Below, one piece after another: positions 1 through 8,897 of a DNA stretch of 43,353 bases (position 1 is the stretch's first letter; the number at the start of each line of letters is the position of its first letter). The notes beneath the pieces are model-generated. The model was given only the letters and a program-made list of their open reading frames with translations. It had not been told where the DNA came from and made no database searches. A program made the position numbers and the translations under genes. This stretch comes from an uncultured Clostridia bacterium (lineage in GTDB: Bacteria > Bacillota > Clostridia > Oscillospirales > Ruminococcaceae): contig CAMZAK010000004.1 of NCBI GenBank assembly GCA_947304245.1, positions 1-43,353 of the forward strand. The letters run 5' to 3'.

Positions 1-1
1 T

Positions 2-112
2 TTTGTTGAAATTAAAAACGAAGAAAATGTTAAAAAAATGGAGAAGTTACTTGAATGTTTTGAAGAAGACGAAGACATAAACGAAGTGTGGACTAATTGT
101 GAAAATTTATGA
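2..112 (+). CDS. YebC/PmpR-family transcriptional regulator, 3' end only
   Basis: The window opens inside a gene; the last 36 codons are visible, ending at TGA 110-112. The translated tail (a KMEKLLECFEEDEDINEVW-like stretch, then a short acidic end) matches the C-terminus of YebC/PmpR proteins, where a final helix 'LLxxLEDxDDVxxVYxN' is typical. YebC proteins bind DNA, and some members act on ribosomes at proline stretches. The start lies outside the window. aspS follows 34 bp downstream on the same strand with no visible terminator, so the two may be cotranscribed. The family call rests on a short stretch. Confidence 0.6.
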   Translation, partial: FVEIKNEENVKKMEKLLECFEEDEDINEVWTNCENL

Positions 113-146
113 TTATTAAAAATAGAGACTTTAAAGGGGAAAAATA

Positions 147-1895
147 ATGGAAATTAAAAATTGTTACAGGACTCATAATTTTTCTGAAATTTCTGAAGAA
201 ATTGTTGGAGAAAAAATTAAGGTTGCAGGTTGGGTGGAAAATTTAAGAGATCATGGCGGAGTAATGTTTTTAGATTTGCGAGATCATTATGGTGTTTTAC
301 AGATTGTTATTAATGACGAAAAGTTTTTAAAAAAAATTGTTAAAGAAACCGTTGTTTGTGTTGAAGGCTTAGTTAGGAAAAGAACACAAGAAACGGTTAA
401 TGAAAAAATTAAAACAGGAAAAGTTGAGGTTGTTTGTGAAAAATTAGAAATTTTAGGAAAGTGCCTTAACAGTTTGCCTTTTGAAGTTTCTAATAGTAAA
501 AATGTTAAAGAAGATTTGCGTTTAAAATATAGATTTTTAGATTTACGTAATGAAAAAGTTCATAAAAACATTGTTTTTAGAAGCAATGTTATTTCTTACA
601 TTAGAGAACTTATGAAAGAATTAAATTTTTTAGAAATTCAAACTCCAATTCTTTCTGCTTCTTCTCCGGAAGGCGCAAGAGACTATGTTATTCCTAGTAG
701 AAAGTTTAAAGGGCAGTTTTACGCTTTACCGCAAGCACCACAAATTTTCAAGCAATTATTAATGACTTCTGGGTTTGACAGATATTTTCAAATTGCTCCT
801 TGCTTTAGAGATGAAGATTCTAGAGCAGATAGGTCTCCTGGTGAATTTTACCAGTTAGATTTTGAGATGGCATTTGCAACTCAGGAGGATGTTTTAAATG
901 TAACAGAAAAGGTTTTATATAATGTTTTTAAAAAATTTTCTAATAGTGAAATAACAAAACCTCCTTTTAAAAGAATAACCTACAAAGAAGCCATGTTAAA
1001 ATATGGAACAGACAAGCCTAATCTTTGCAACCCTTTAGAAATTGTGGATGTTTCAAAACTTTTTGTTGATTCTTCCTTTAAACCTTTTTGCAATAAGTGC
1101 GTTAGAGCAATTAATGCTCCTAATTGTGCTGGGCAATCTAAAGGGTTTTTTGAGAAAATGTTAAAGTTTGCAACTTCAATTGGAATGAAAGGTTTGGGTT
1201 ATTTTAAGGTTGACGAAAATTTAAAATTTAATGGGCCAATAGACAAGTTTTTGGATGATGAACAAAGAAAAAGCTTAATTGAAATTGCAGATTTAAAACC
1301 TGGATGTGTTTTATTTTTTATTGCAGACACTGAAGAAAAAGCACCAATAATGGCAGGACAAATTTTAAAAGAATTAGGAATTCGGCTAAATTTAATTGAA
1401 GAAAACAGCTTTAAATTTTGTTTCATAACAGATTTTCCAATGTATGGGCTAGACGAAGAAACAGGCAAAGTAATTTTCACTCATAACCCTTTTTCTATGC
1501 CTCAAGGTGGGGTTGAAGTTTTAAATGAGAAAGACCCATTAGAAATTTTAGCATGGCAATATGACGTTGTTTGCAATGGAATTGAACTTTCTTCTGGAGC
1601 TGTTAGAAATCATAGTTATGAAGGGCTATTAAAAGCATTCGAAATTGCGGGCTATGAAAAAGATGTTGTTTTGGAAAAATTTTCTGCACTTTGTTCTGCT
1701 TTTTCTTTTGGGGCACCTCCACATGCTGGAATGGCACCTGGAATTGAAAGAATTTTGATGCTTCTTTGCAATGAGCAAAACATTAGGGAGGTTGTTCCTT
1801 TCCCTATGAACTCTAACGCGCAAGATTTGCTTTTAAAAGCTCCTAGTGAAATTACAGAAACTCAACTAAGAGAGGTTCACATTAAAATACGTTAA
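147..1895 (+). CDS. aspS: Aspartate--tRNA ligase, likely non-discriminating
   Basis: Class II aminoacyl-tRNA synthetase charging tRNA-Asp, and probably tRNA-Asn, with aspartate. 582 aa, a normal bacterial length. An N-terminal OB-fold anticodon domain (about 1-105) is followed by the catalytic core with motif 2 (FRDEDSRADRSPGEF), the inserted GAD domain (about 290-410) and motif 3 (GMAPGIERILML) near the C-terminus. The OB fold has RDHGGV with His36, the residue found in non-discriminating enzymes such as that of Pseudomonas, where discriminating E. coli AspRS has Leu. gatCAB lies directly downstream, which fits Asp-tRNA(Asn) being made here and amidated by GatCAB. Start ATG behind AAAGGGG. 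Motif 2 carries one extra residue (SPGEF) compared with the E. coli type. Confidence 0.96.
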   Translation: MEIKNCYRTHNFSEISEEIVGEKIKVAGWVENLRDHGGVMFLDLRDHYGVLQIVINDEKFLKKIVKETVVCVEGLVRKRTQETVNEKIKTGKVEVVCEKLEILGKCLNSLPFEVSNSKNVKEDLRLKYRFLDLRNEKVHKNIVFRSNVISYIRELMKELNFLEIQTPILSASSPEGARDYVIPSRKFKGQFYALPQAPQIFKQLLMTSGFDRYFQIAPCFRDEDSRADRSPGEFYQLDFEMAFATQEDVLNVTEKVLYNVFKKFSNSEITKPPFKRITYKEAMLKYGTDKPNLCNPLEIVDVSKLFVDSSFKPFCNKCVRAINAPNCAGQSKGFFEKMLKFATSIGMKGLGYFKVDENLKFNGPIDKFLDDEQRKSLIEIADLKPGCVLFFIADTEEKAPIMAGQILKELGIRLNLIEENSFKFCFITDFPMYGLDEETGKVIFTHNPFSMPQGGVEVLNEKDPLEILAWQYDVVCNGIELSSGAVRNHSYEGLLKAFEIAGYEKDVVLEKFSALCSAFSFGAPPHAGMAPGIERILMLLCNEQNIREVVPFPMNSNAQDLLLKAPSEITETQLREVHIKIR

Positions 1896-1947
1896 AACTT
1901 ATTAAAAAAATTAAATTATTTAAAATTATTTTAAAAGAGGTGTTTTT

Positions 1948-2238
1948 TTGAACAAAGAAGAATTTGAAAACCTTTTGCTTTTAAGCAAATTGGAGTTAGA
2001 TGAAGAAGAAGAAAATGAAATTTTAAAAGACATGGAGGAAATAATTAATTTTGTGGACAAGATTAATTCTGTTGAAGTTGGAAAAGAAGCTGAAAATAAT
2101 GAAAATTTTCCTGTTAATGTGCTTAGAAAAGATGAAGTTTTAAAGTCTTACCCACAAGAAGAAATTTTAAAAAATTCTAAAACTGTTGAAGACGGCTTTT
2201 TTTATTTAAAGAATGCAGAACGAACTGGAGGAAATTAA
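1948..2238 (+). CDS. gatC: Asp/Glu-tRNA amidotransferase subunit C
   Basis: Small subunit of GatCAB, which converts Glu-tRNA(Gln) and Asp-tRNA(Asn) to the amide forms; GatC wraps around and stabilises GatA. 96 aa, the usual size. It begins with the family's hydrophobic and acidic N-terminal helix (LLLLSKLELDEEEENEILKD) and ends with the FFYLKNAERTGGN-type extension. The start is TTG 1948 behind AAAGAGGTG. gatA begins 2 bp after the stop, and the order aspS-gatC-gatA-gatB is one transcription unit. Confidence 0.93.
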   Translation: MNKEEFENLLLLSKLELDEEEENEILKDMEEIINFVDKINSVEVGKEAENNENFPVNVLRKDEVLKSYPQEEILKNSKTVEDGFFYLKNAERTGGN

Positions 2239-2240
2239 AT

Positions 2241-3701
2241 TTGATTTTGGAGTTTAATAGGCTTTTAAAAGAGAAAAAAATTAGTTCTAAAGAACTAACA
2301 AAAAAATATTTAAATGCCATAAAAAATGTTGACGATGAATTAAATTCTTATGTTACTGTTGAAGAAGAGTTTGCTTTAAATTCTGCCGATGTTGTGGATG
2401 AAAAAATTAAAAACAATGAAGAAATTTCCCCTTTAGAAGGAATACCGTTTACTTTAAAAGACAATATTTCCACAAAAGGAATTAAAACAACATGTTGTTC
2501 TAAAATTTTGGAGAATTACCTTCCAATTTATGATGCATTTGTTTGGGAGAGGTTAAAAGAAAACAATGCTATTCTTTTAGGAAAAGCAAACATGGACGAG
2601 TTTGCTATGGGTTCCACATGTGAAACCTCTTATTTTAAAGGTGCTAAAAACCCACATAACACAAAATGTGTTGCAGGAGGCAGTTCTGGTGGTGTTACAG
2701 CTGCTGTTGGAGCGGGCATTGCAGCATACGGGCTAGGTTCAGACACTGGAGGTTCCATCCGCCAGCCTTCTAGTTTTTGTGGAGTTGTTGGACTAAAGCC
2801 AACCTACGGAGCGGTTTCAAGATTTGGTTTAATTGCTTTTGCTTCTAGTTTAGACCAAGTAGGCCCAATTGCAACTTCTGCTCAAGATGCTGCTTTAGTT
2901 TACGATGAGATTGCACTAAAAGACAACAAAGACACAACCTCCACAGGTTTAAAAGAAAAAACTTTTCCACATTTAAATGATGAAATTTCTGGAGTTAAAA
3001 TAGGGATTGCAAAAGAATTTTTTAGTTATGTTGATGAAGAGGTTAAGGCTAAAGTTGACGAAGCAATTAAAACATATGAAAAATTGGGAGCTAAAATTGT
3101 TGAAATTTCTTTGCCTTCTTTAGATTTTTCTTTAGTTGTTTACTACATTATAGCTTCTGCTGAAGCCTCTTCAAATCTCGGTAGATATGACGGTATACGT
3201 TATGGAATACGCGCTAACTCTTACGGCAGTATACATGAAATGATTTGCAAAACAAGAAGTGAAGGCTTTGGAAGAGAGGTTAAAAGAAGAATTTTATTAG
3301 GAACATATGTTTTGTCTTCTGGGTTTTATGACGCTTACTACAAAAAAGCTAACCTTGTTAGAGGAAAAATAATGCGTGAATTTAAAGATGCATTTAAAAG
3401 TTGTGATGTTATTTTAACTCCAACTTCTCCAACAACAGCATTTGAAGCAGGTTATTCTAAAAAAGACCCTGTATTAAACTATATGGCAGACATTTGCACT
3501 GTTCCTGTTAACATTGCTGGAATTCCTGCAATTAGTTTTCCATGTGGAATTAGCGGTTCTAATCTGCCAATTGGAGTGCAGTTAATTGGCCCACATTTTT
3601 CTGAAGCAAAATTATTAAATATGGCTAATATTTTTGAAAAAGAAACTAATAGGTGTTATTTTAAAAAGGTTTTAAAGGGGGTGTACCCTGATGAAATATG
3701 A
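2241..3701 (+). CDS. gatA: Asp/Glu-tRNA amidotransferase subunit A (amidase)
   Basis: Glutaminase subunit of GatCAB: it hydrolyses glutamine and passes ammonia to GatB. 486 aa, full length. The amidase-signature triad is present: Lys73 (in FTLKDNI), the cis-Ser Ser148 (in AGGSSGG) and the nucleophile Ser172 (in GSDTGGSIRQP), with the characteristic 24-residue spacing between the serines. The start is TTG 2241 preceded by GGAGG at 2227-2231. The 3' end overlaps gatB by 11 bp, so translation is probably coupled. No sign of damage. Confidence 0.97.
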   Translation: MILEFNRLLKEKKISSKELTKKYLNAIKNVDDELNSYVTVEEEFALNSADVVDEKIKNNEEISPLEGIPFTLKDNISTKGIKTTCCSKILENYLPIYDAFVWERLKENNAILLGKANMDEFAMGSTCETSYFKGAKNPHNTKCVAGGSSGGVTAAVGAGIAAYGLGSDTGGSIRQPSSFCGVVGLKPTYGAVSRFGLIAFASSLDQVGPIATSAQDAALVYDEIALKDNKDTTSTGLKEKTFPHLNDEISGVKIGIAKEFFSYVDEEVKAKVDEAIKTYEKLGAKIVEISLPSLDFSLVVYYIIASAEASSNLGRYDGIRYGIRANSYGSIHEMICKTRSEGFGREVKRRILLGTYVLSSGFYDAYYKKANLVRGKIMREFKDAFKSCDVILTPTSPTTAFEAGYSKKDPVLNYMADICTVPVNIAGIPAISFPCGISGSNLPIGVQLIGPHFSEAKLLNMANIFEKETNRCYFKKVLKGVYPDEI

Positions 3702-5115
3702 GATTGTTTTAGGGCTAGAAACACATGTTGAACTTTCAACTAAAACTAAAATTTTTTGTGGATGCACAACTAGTTTTAAGGGAGAGCCAAACACGCATTG
3801 CTGCCCAATTTGCATTGGCCTTCCTGGAACAATGCCAAAATTAAATGAAGAAGTTGTGAATTTTGCAATAATGGCGGGGCTTGCAACTAACTGCAAAATT
3901 GCAGAATTTTCTAAGATGGACAGAAAAAATTATGTTTACCCAGATTTGCCTAAGGCATACCAAATTTCTCAGCACGATAAGCCGCTTTGCTATGATGGAA
4001 GCATTAGTTTGTCTAATGGGCGTGTAATTGGAATTGAAAGAATACACATTGAAGAAGATGCGGGAAAATTAATTCATCAAGCAGGAAAAACTTTTGTGGA
4101 CTACAATAGAGGAGGAGTGCCTTTAATTGAAATTGTAACTCGGCCAGATTTTAGAGATGTTGAAGAAGCTGTGGAATATTTAGAACTTTTACAGCTTAAT
4201 ATGCGCTATATTAATGTTTCAGATTGCAAGATGCAGGAAGGAAGCCTTCGTTGTGATGTTAACGTTTCTGTTCGTTTAAAAGGAGAAGAAAAACTAGGAA
4301 CAAGAACAGAAATTAAAAACATGAACTCTTTTAATAACATAAGAAAAGCGGTAAATTTTGAAAAAGAAAGACAAATTGAAATTTTAGAAAATGGCGGCAA
4401 AGTTCAGCAGGAAACTTTAAGGTTTGACGTTGCAACTGGAGTTACTTCTCCAATGAGGAGTAAGGAAGATGCTCACGATTACAGATATTTTAAAGAGCCA
4501 GACTTGGGGTTAATTTACGTTGAAAGGCAAAAGGTTGAGGAAATTAAAAAAAGTTTACCAGAGCTTGCACACAATAAACTTTTAAGGTATGTTGAAGAAT
4601 TTAAATTACCTGTTTTAGATGCTAAACTTTTGGTTGAATATAAGGCTGTTGCAGATTATTTTGAAAAAAGTGTTGAGAACGTTAAAGATGTTAATTCTTA
4701 TAAAAATTGCTGTAATTTAATTTTATCTTTAATTTTTTCTAAATTTGAAACAGAGGCAGAGAAGGAAAACTTTAAAATTTTGGTTTCTGAAAAAGAGATG
4801 GCAAAACTTTTAAATTTGCTGGAAACAAAAAAAATTCGCAACAACATGGCTAAAAAAGCATTAGAAGAAATGCTAGAAACAGGAAAAAAGGTTGAAGAGG
4901 TTATTTCTTTTGAAGACCTAAAAGAAATAACAAAAGAAGAATTAGAAAATTTTTGTAAAGATGCTGTAAAAAACAATGAAAAAGCAGTTAAAGATTTTTT
5001 AAACGGCAAAACAAAAGCCATTAAAGCTTTAGTTGGGCATGTAATGAAATTAAGTAAAGGCAGAGCTGATGCTAATTTAGCAGAAAAAATTTTAGAAGAA
5101 TTAATTAATAAATAA
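3691..5115 (+). CDS. gatB: Asp/Glu-tRNA amidotransferase subunit B
   Basis: The kinase-like subunit that activates the tRNA-bound Glu or Asp and receives ammonia from GatA. 474 aa, typical. The N-terminal part has the cysteines of the zinc site (CGCTTSF and CCPIC, about residues 23-44), the catalytic core follows (RKNYVYPDLPKAYQISQ, DYNRGGVPLIEIVT), and a helical GatB/YqeY tail (about 325-474) contacts tRNA. ATG 3691 lies inside the gatA end behind GGGGGTG. A degenerate copy of its 3' part sits just downstream (5158-5430). Confidence 0.97.
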   Translation: MKYEIVLGLETHVELSTKTKIFCGCTTSFKGEPNTHCCPICIGLPGTMPKLNEEVVNFAIMAGLATNCKIAEFSKMDRKNYVYPDLPKAYQISQHDKPLCYDGSISLSNGRVIGIERIHIEEDAGKLIHQAGKTFVDYNRGGVPLIEIVTRPDFRDVEEAVEYLELLQLNMRYINVSDCKMQEGSLRCDVNVSVRLKGEEKLGTRTEIKNMNSFNNIRKAVNFEKERQIEILENGGKVQQETLRFDVATGVTSPMRSKEDAHDYRYFKEPDLGLIYVERQKVEEIKKSLPELAHNKLLRYVEEFKLPVLDAKLLVEYKAVADYFEKSVENVKDVNSYKNCCNLILSLIFSKFETEAEKENFKILVSEKEMAKLLNLLETKKIRNNMAKKALEEMLETGKKVEEVISFEDLKEITKEELENFCKDAVKNNEKAVKDFLNGKTKAIKALVGHVMKLSKGRADANLAEKILEELINK

Positions 5116-5157
5116 ACATATTTTATTTAAAATTTTATTTTTTAAGAAAGGCGAAAA

Positions 5158-5430
5158 GTTGAGAAAATTAAAAAAAGCTTACCAGAGTTAGCTCACAACA
5201 AACTTTTAAGGTATGTTGAAAAATTTAAACTACCTGTTTTAGATACTAAACTTTTAGTTGAATATAAAACTAATGTAAAAATTTTTGAAATGGGGTTTAG
5301 TGGCATATTATTTTGAAAAAATAAGTTAAAACTAGTTAATTTATTATAAACAAAAAAAGATTTACAACAACATGGCTAAAAAAGTATAGATGAAATTTTG
5401 TGAAAAGCAATTAAAGTTTTAGTTTAAATT
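5158..5430 (+). pseudogene. Degenerate partial duplicate of gatB (3' part)
   Basis: Not an intact gene. From 5158 the DNA follows the intact gatB from about 4533 almost base for base: the same codons encode VEKIKKSLPELAHNKLLRY and then KFKLPVLDTKLLVEYK. It then departs and hits TGA at 5314-5316. After a deletion, a second block (about 5355-5380, 'caacatggctaaaaaag') matches gatB near 4840, and a third short block (about 5405-5425) matches near 5010. Premature stops and lost segments show that it is dead. It is most easily explained as a tandem duplication of the gatB end now being eroded, and it lies between gatB and the convergent tmcAL. Confidence 0.85.
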
Positions 5431-6564
5431 TTAGTTAATAATTATTGGTTTTATTTTAAAGTTTAGGTTGCAAGGTTTTGGAGGGTTTTCAAAAAGAAGA
5501 ACAAAATCTGTTGCTTTAGAGTCTATGTTTGCGCTGTAGTTAAAATTTTCGTAAATTTTTTTAAAACTTGTTGTTAGTAGAAAATTTTCATTGTTGTGGG
5601 AAGAAAGCAGTTTTCTTCCCGTTTTGTTAAAACCTAAAACATAGCAATATTCAGGTAAAATTGGGGATTTTTCTTTTTCTATTTTTAAAAAAGAACACAT
5701 TGCAATTCTTTTAATTCTTGTTAGTGTATATCTTTTAGTTTTAGAAAGTTTAAAAAATTCGGTTAAAGATGTTGCTTTTTTTGAAGCTTCATAAATTCTG
5801 TTATGTAAGCCTTCTGTTGTGTCTGGCAGTTTTTTTAATTCTTCTTTTGTTGTTTGCCTTAAGGAGTTAAATATTATGTTTTCCGGGGGGTTAATTGGGT
5901 TTTTGTAAAGTTTTAGACAATTTTTTGGTATGAATTTTTCTATTTTTTTAAAATTGTTAATGTTTTTTCTAATGTAGCTAGAGCTTGCGGTTAAGTTTGG
6001 AATTTTAGAATCGTGCTCGGCGCCTAATCTTTTAATCGTGTGAAAGTTAACATTAACATTTAAACTTATTGCAGCTTTAACATATTCCAAAGCTAAAATG
6101 TTGTTTGGTTTTCTTAAAATTTGGTTTTCGTCTTTAATGGCAAGCTCTCTTGCTTTTGGGTGGCTAAAACCTTTTTTTAAAAAATATTGCATTTCTTTTG
6201 TTTTTTCAATGTTTTTGCAAACTTTTGCAATTTTAATTATTTCTGCTATGTTGCCATTTTCACTGCCAAAGCTTAAATTTGTTATGAAATTTAATTCTTT
6301 AACTATTTTTAGCGCTGCATGAGCAAATTTTTCTGCACAGCTGCATGAAAAAATTGTGGGCATTTCTAAAACAAGGTCTGCTCCGTTTAAAAGAGCAGAT
6401 TTTGCTCTAGTCCATTTATTAAATATTGTGAATTCTCCTCTTTGGGTTACATGTCCTGTTAGAATTATAACAACAGCATCCGCTATTTTTTTAACTGTGT
6501 TTATGTGGTGTATGTGCCCTTTGTGTATGGGGTTATATTCTGCAACTATTGCAAAAACTTTCAT
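5431..6564 (-). CDS. tmcAL: tRNA(Met) cytidine acetate ligase (YlbM family)
   Basis: Uses acetate and ATP to make N4-acetylcytidine at the wobble base of elongator tRNA-Met, improving AUG decoding. 377 aa; family members are about 370-420 aa. The N-terminus has the nucleotidyltransferase signature AEYNPIHKGH (HxGH at residues 14-17), then GHVTQRGEF and the LVLEMPTIFS stretch typical of YlbM. The start ATG 6562-6564 is preceded by AAGGAAC on the minus strand. It converges on the gatB remnant; its stop falls where that remnant ends. Formerly annotated as 'nucleotidyltransferase' or 'UPF0348'. Confidence 0.92.
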   Translation of the reverse strand: MKVFAIVAEYNPIHKGHIHHINTVKKIADAVVIILTGHVTQRGEFTIFNKWTRAKSALLNGADLVLEMPTIFSCSCAEKFAHAALKIVKELNFITNLSFGSENGNIAEIIKIAKVCKNIEKTKEMQYFLKKGFSHPKARELAIKDENQILRKPNNILALEYVKAAISLNVNVNFHTIKRLGAEHDSKIPNLTASSSYIRKNINNFKKIEKFIPKNCLKLYKNPINPPENIIFNSLRQTTKEELKKLPDTTEGLHNRIYEASKKATSLTEFFKLSKTKRYTLTRIKRIAMCSFLKIEKEKSPILPEYCYVLGFNKTGRKLLSSHNNENFLLTTSFKKIYENFNYSANIDSKATDFVLLFENPPKPCNLNFKIKPIIIN

Positions 6565-6663
6565 TTATGTTCCTTTGTTTTAAATATAAATTTAAAATTA
6601 ATAGTTTAATTATAGCATTTTTAAACTTTTAATTAAACTATAAAATTTTAATTTTAAAAAATT

Positions 6664-6692
6664 TTGATTTTAATTGGTTGTTAATGTATACT
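6664..6692 (+). promoter_or_regulatory. Candidate sigma-A promoter for hpf
   Basis: TTGATT (6664-6669), a 17-bp spacer, then TATACT (6687-6692), about 50 bp before the hpf start. It lies in the gap between the divergent tmcAL and hpf and is a good fit to the vegetative consensus. Confidence 0.6.
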
Positions 6693-6743
6693 AATAATAG
6701 ATTAGATTAAACTTGAGGTTTTAAAAGGGGAAGGTGTTTTTTA

Positions 6744-7283
6744 ATGTTTAAGATTGCAGCTAGAGGTTTTAATTTAAAAGAAGGAACAAAGCTTGGTGTT
6801 GAAAAAGAATTAAAAAGAGTTGAAAAAATGTTGCCGCAAACTTCTAGTTTCGACGTTACAATTTCTAAAAAGGTTGATGGATATAAGTGTGATATTACTG
6901 TTAAAGATGCTGGAAGTTTCATTAGAGGAGAAGCAATTTCAGATGACATTGAAAGCTCCATAGATTTTGCTGTAGACGACTTAAAAAGAAAAATTAGAAA
7001 ACTTAAAACTTATTTTTTAAATAAGAAAAGAAAATCTGGCATAGATAATATTGCTATGTCTGTTGAAAAATTTGAACAAACTAAAGATGAAGATGTTGCT
7101 GAAGGTTTTAAAGACATTAAAAGGAAAAAAGATGTTTATTTGCAGATGATGAACGATGAAGAAGCTGTTGTGCAAATGGAGATGTTAGGACATAATTTTT
7201 TTGTTTATCTTGGTGAAGATGGGAATGTTAAGATTGTTTACAAGCGTAAGAAAAAATACGGATTACTGAATTGTTGTAAATAG
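6744..7283 (+). CDS. hpf: Ribosome hibernation promoting factor, long form
   Basis: Binds the 30S subunit and, in its long form, dimerises 70S ribosomes into inactive 100S particles. 179 aa, the size of long HPF in Firmicutes. The N-terminal S30AE domain (about 1-100) starts with a short strand and basic helix. A linker follows, then the C-terminal dimerisation domain (about 125-175) with the KKDVYLQMMNDEEAVVQMEM and GHNFFVYL features. ATG 6744 lies behind AAGGGGAAGG, and a sigma-A-like promoter sits about 50 bp upstream. It is probably monocistronic, with a second promoter before uppP. Confidence 0.94.
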   Translation: MFKIAARGFNLKEGTKLGVEKELKRVEKMLPQTSSFDVTISKKVDGYKCDITVKDAGSFIRGEAISDDIESSIDFAVDDLKRKIRKLKTYFLNKKRKSGIDNIAMSVEKFEQTKDEDVAEGFKDIKRKKDVYLQMMNDEEAVVQMEMLGHNFFVYLGEDGNVKIVYKRKKKYGLLNCCK

Positions 7284-7331
7284 GATGGGTTTACATAGAT
7301 ATTGTTTTTTTGTAATATTTTTTTAATGATT

Positions 7332-7340
7332 TGATATAAT
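7332..7340 (+). promoter_or_regulatory. Candidate extended -10 promoter for uppP
   Basis: TGATATAAT (7332-7340) is a perfect extended -10 (TGnTATAAT), 39 bp before the uppP start. A poor -35 candidate TTGTAA (7310-7315) lies 19 bp upstream. Confidence 0.5.
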
Positions 7341-7378
7341 TGAATTAGTTAAAGTTTAAAATATTACGGAGGCTAAAA

Positions 7379-8236
7379 TTGAGTGAAATTATAAAATCGT
7401 TTTTCTTAGGAATAATTCAAGGAATAACAGAGTGGCTTCCAATTAGCAGCACTGGGCACATGATTTTGTTTAATTCTTGGTTTTCTTTCGATGAAACTTG
7501 TTATTCTGGTGGACGAGAGTTTGTTGAACTTTTTATGACTTTAATTCAGTTTGGTTCAATGCTTGCAATTGTTTTTTTGTTTTACGATAGGCTAAATATT
7601 TTTTCTAGAGGAAAAATATTTAACGAAAGAAGAAATTGTTTAAATTTATGGAAAAAAATAATTTTAGGAAGCGTTCCTGCTGCAGTTGTGGGGCTTGTTT
7701 TTAAAGATTTCATTCATAAATATTTTTACAATTCTTTTGTTGTGTCTTTTATGTTAATTCTTTATGGATTTTTTTTCTTGTTGGTTGAAAAAAATCTTAA
7801 TAATAATTTTAAAATTTCTAAATTAAATATGTTAGACTACAAAACAGTTTTTTTAATTGGAATTTTTCAAACTTTAGCGTTAATTCCAGGAACATCTCGT
7901 TCTGGTGCAACAATTTTAGGAGCTTTGTTGCTTAGTTGTTCTAGAGCAGTTGGAGCAGAATTTTCGTTTTTTTTGGCCATTCCAACCATTGCAGGAGCAA
8001 GTTTGTTGGAAATTTTGTCTTACTTTAAACATAACGGAGTTGGGTTTAGCCCGTTAGAGTTGGCGGTTTTAACTATTGGCTTTGTTGTTTCTTTTATTGT
8101 TTCAATTTTTGTTGTTTCAATTTTTATGAAATATATTAAGAAAAACAATTTTAAAGTTTTTGCATACTATAGAATTTTAATAGGGTTAATTTTTATTTGT
8201 TTAGCTATTTTTAAAAAAGATATGCTAAAAATGTAA
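7379..8236 (+). CDS. uppP: Undecaprenyl-diphosphatase (BacA/UppP)
   Basis: Integral membrane phosphatase that recycles undecaprenyl pyrophosphate to the monophosphate carrier for peptidoglycan synthesis. 285 aa with about eight hydrophobic spans. Both active-site motifs are intact: GITEWLPISSTGHM (residues 15-28, with Glu18 and the SSTGH core) and PGTSRSGAT (170-178, with Arg174). The start TTG 7379 follows ACGGAGG at 7366-7372. gmk follows closely on the same strand. Confidence 0.95.
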   Translation: MSEIIKSFFLGIIQGITEWLPISSTGHMILFNSWFSFDETCYSGGREFVELFMTLIQFGSMLAIVFLFYDRLNIFSRGKIFNERRNCLNLWKKIILGSVPAAVVGLVFKDFIHKYFYNSFVVSFMLILYGFFFLLVEKNLNNNFKISKLNMLDYKTVFLIGIFQTLALIPGTSRSGATILGALLLSCSRAVGAEFSFFLAIPTIAGASLLEILSYFKHNGVGFSPLELAVLTIGFVVSFIVSIFVVSIFMKYIKKNNFKVFAYYRILIGLIFICLAIFKKDMLKM

Positions 8237-8269
8237 AAATTTTTGAAAGGGGGTTTAAGTTTTAAGAAG

Positions 8270-8875
8270 TTGAAAAAAGGAATTTTATTGGTTGTTTCTG
8301 GGCCTTCTGGAGTTGGAAAAGGGACTGTTTTAAAGCATATTTCTTCTTTTAAAGGAGTTTCTGTTTCAGTTTCTGCAACAACAAGAAAACCTAGAGAACT
8401 TGAAAAAGATGGCGAAGACTATTATTTTATTTCTAGAGAAGAATTTTTAGAGAACATTAAAAAAGGTGAAATGGTTGAATATAATGAATATTGCGGGAAT
8501 TTTTATGGAACAATTAAAAGCAAATTGGAAGATCTTTTAAAAAAAAATGAAATTGTTTTACTTGAGATAGATGTTAACGGTGCTTCTTTGGTTTCTAAAA
8601 AACTAGATTGTGTTAAAATTTTTTTACTACCTCCAAATTTTAACGAACTCAAAAAGAGGTTAATTTTACGTGGAACAGAAACAAAAGAAAATGTTGAAAA
8701 AAGATTAAAACAAGCGTATATTGAAATGAAAGATATTTATTCTTATGATTATGTTGTTGTTAATGATGAAATTAATAATGCTGTTGAAAAAATAAAAAGC
8801 ATAGCAAAAGCAGAATCTTTTAAGGTTAAAAGAAGAAAATTTGAAATAGAAGAAATTTTAAAAAGTTTGTTGTAA
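8270..8875 (+). CDS. gmk: Guanylate kinase
   Basis: Phosphorylates GMP to GDP in the cytoplasm. 201 aa from the start chosen. P-loop GPSGVGKG at residues 11-18, followed by ATTRKPRELEKDGEDYYF (GMP-binding region with the conserved TTR and Tyr). The open frame extends up to TTG 8243, but that codon has no ribosome binding site, and the GAAAGGGGG at 8245-8253 lies inside the extension. TTG 8270 gives the usual MKKGILLVVSGPSG start, though its spacing from the GGGGG is longer than normal (about 16 nt). rpoZ follows 22 bp downstream. Confidence 0.92.
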   Translation: MKKGILLVVSGPSGVGKGTVLKHISSFKGVSVSVSATTRKPRELEKDGEDYYFISREEFLENIKKGEMVEYNEYCGNFYGTIKSKLEDLLKKNEIVLLEIDVNGASLVSKKLDCVKIFLLPPNFNELKKRLILRGTETKENVEKRLKQAYIEMKDIYSYDYVVVNDEINNAVEKIKSIAKAESFKVKRRKFEIEEILKSLL

Positions 8876-8897
8876 ATAAATTTAAAGGAGGAAAATT

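Noticed and set aside
1199..1480. 93-aa open frame on the minus strand inside aspS.
   Set aside because: It is a shadow of the aspS coding sequence, with no RBS and composition dictated by the other strand.
8243..8269. N-terminal extension of gmk to TTG 8243.
   Set aside because: The extension contains the RBS itself and no RBS precedes it; the family start is at TTG 8270.
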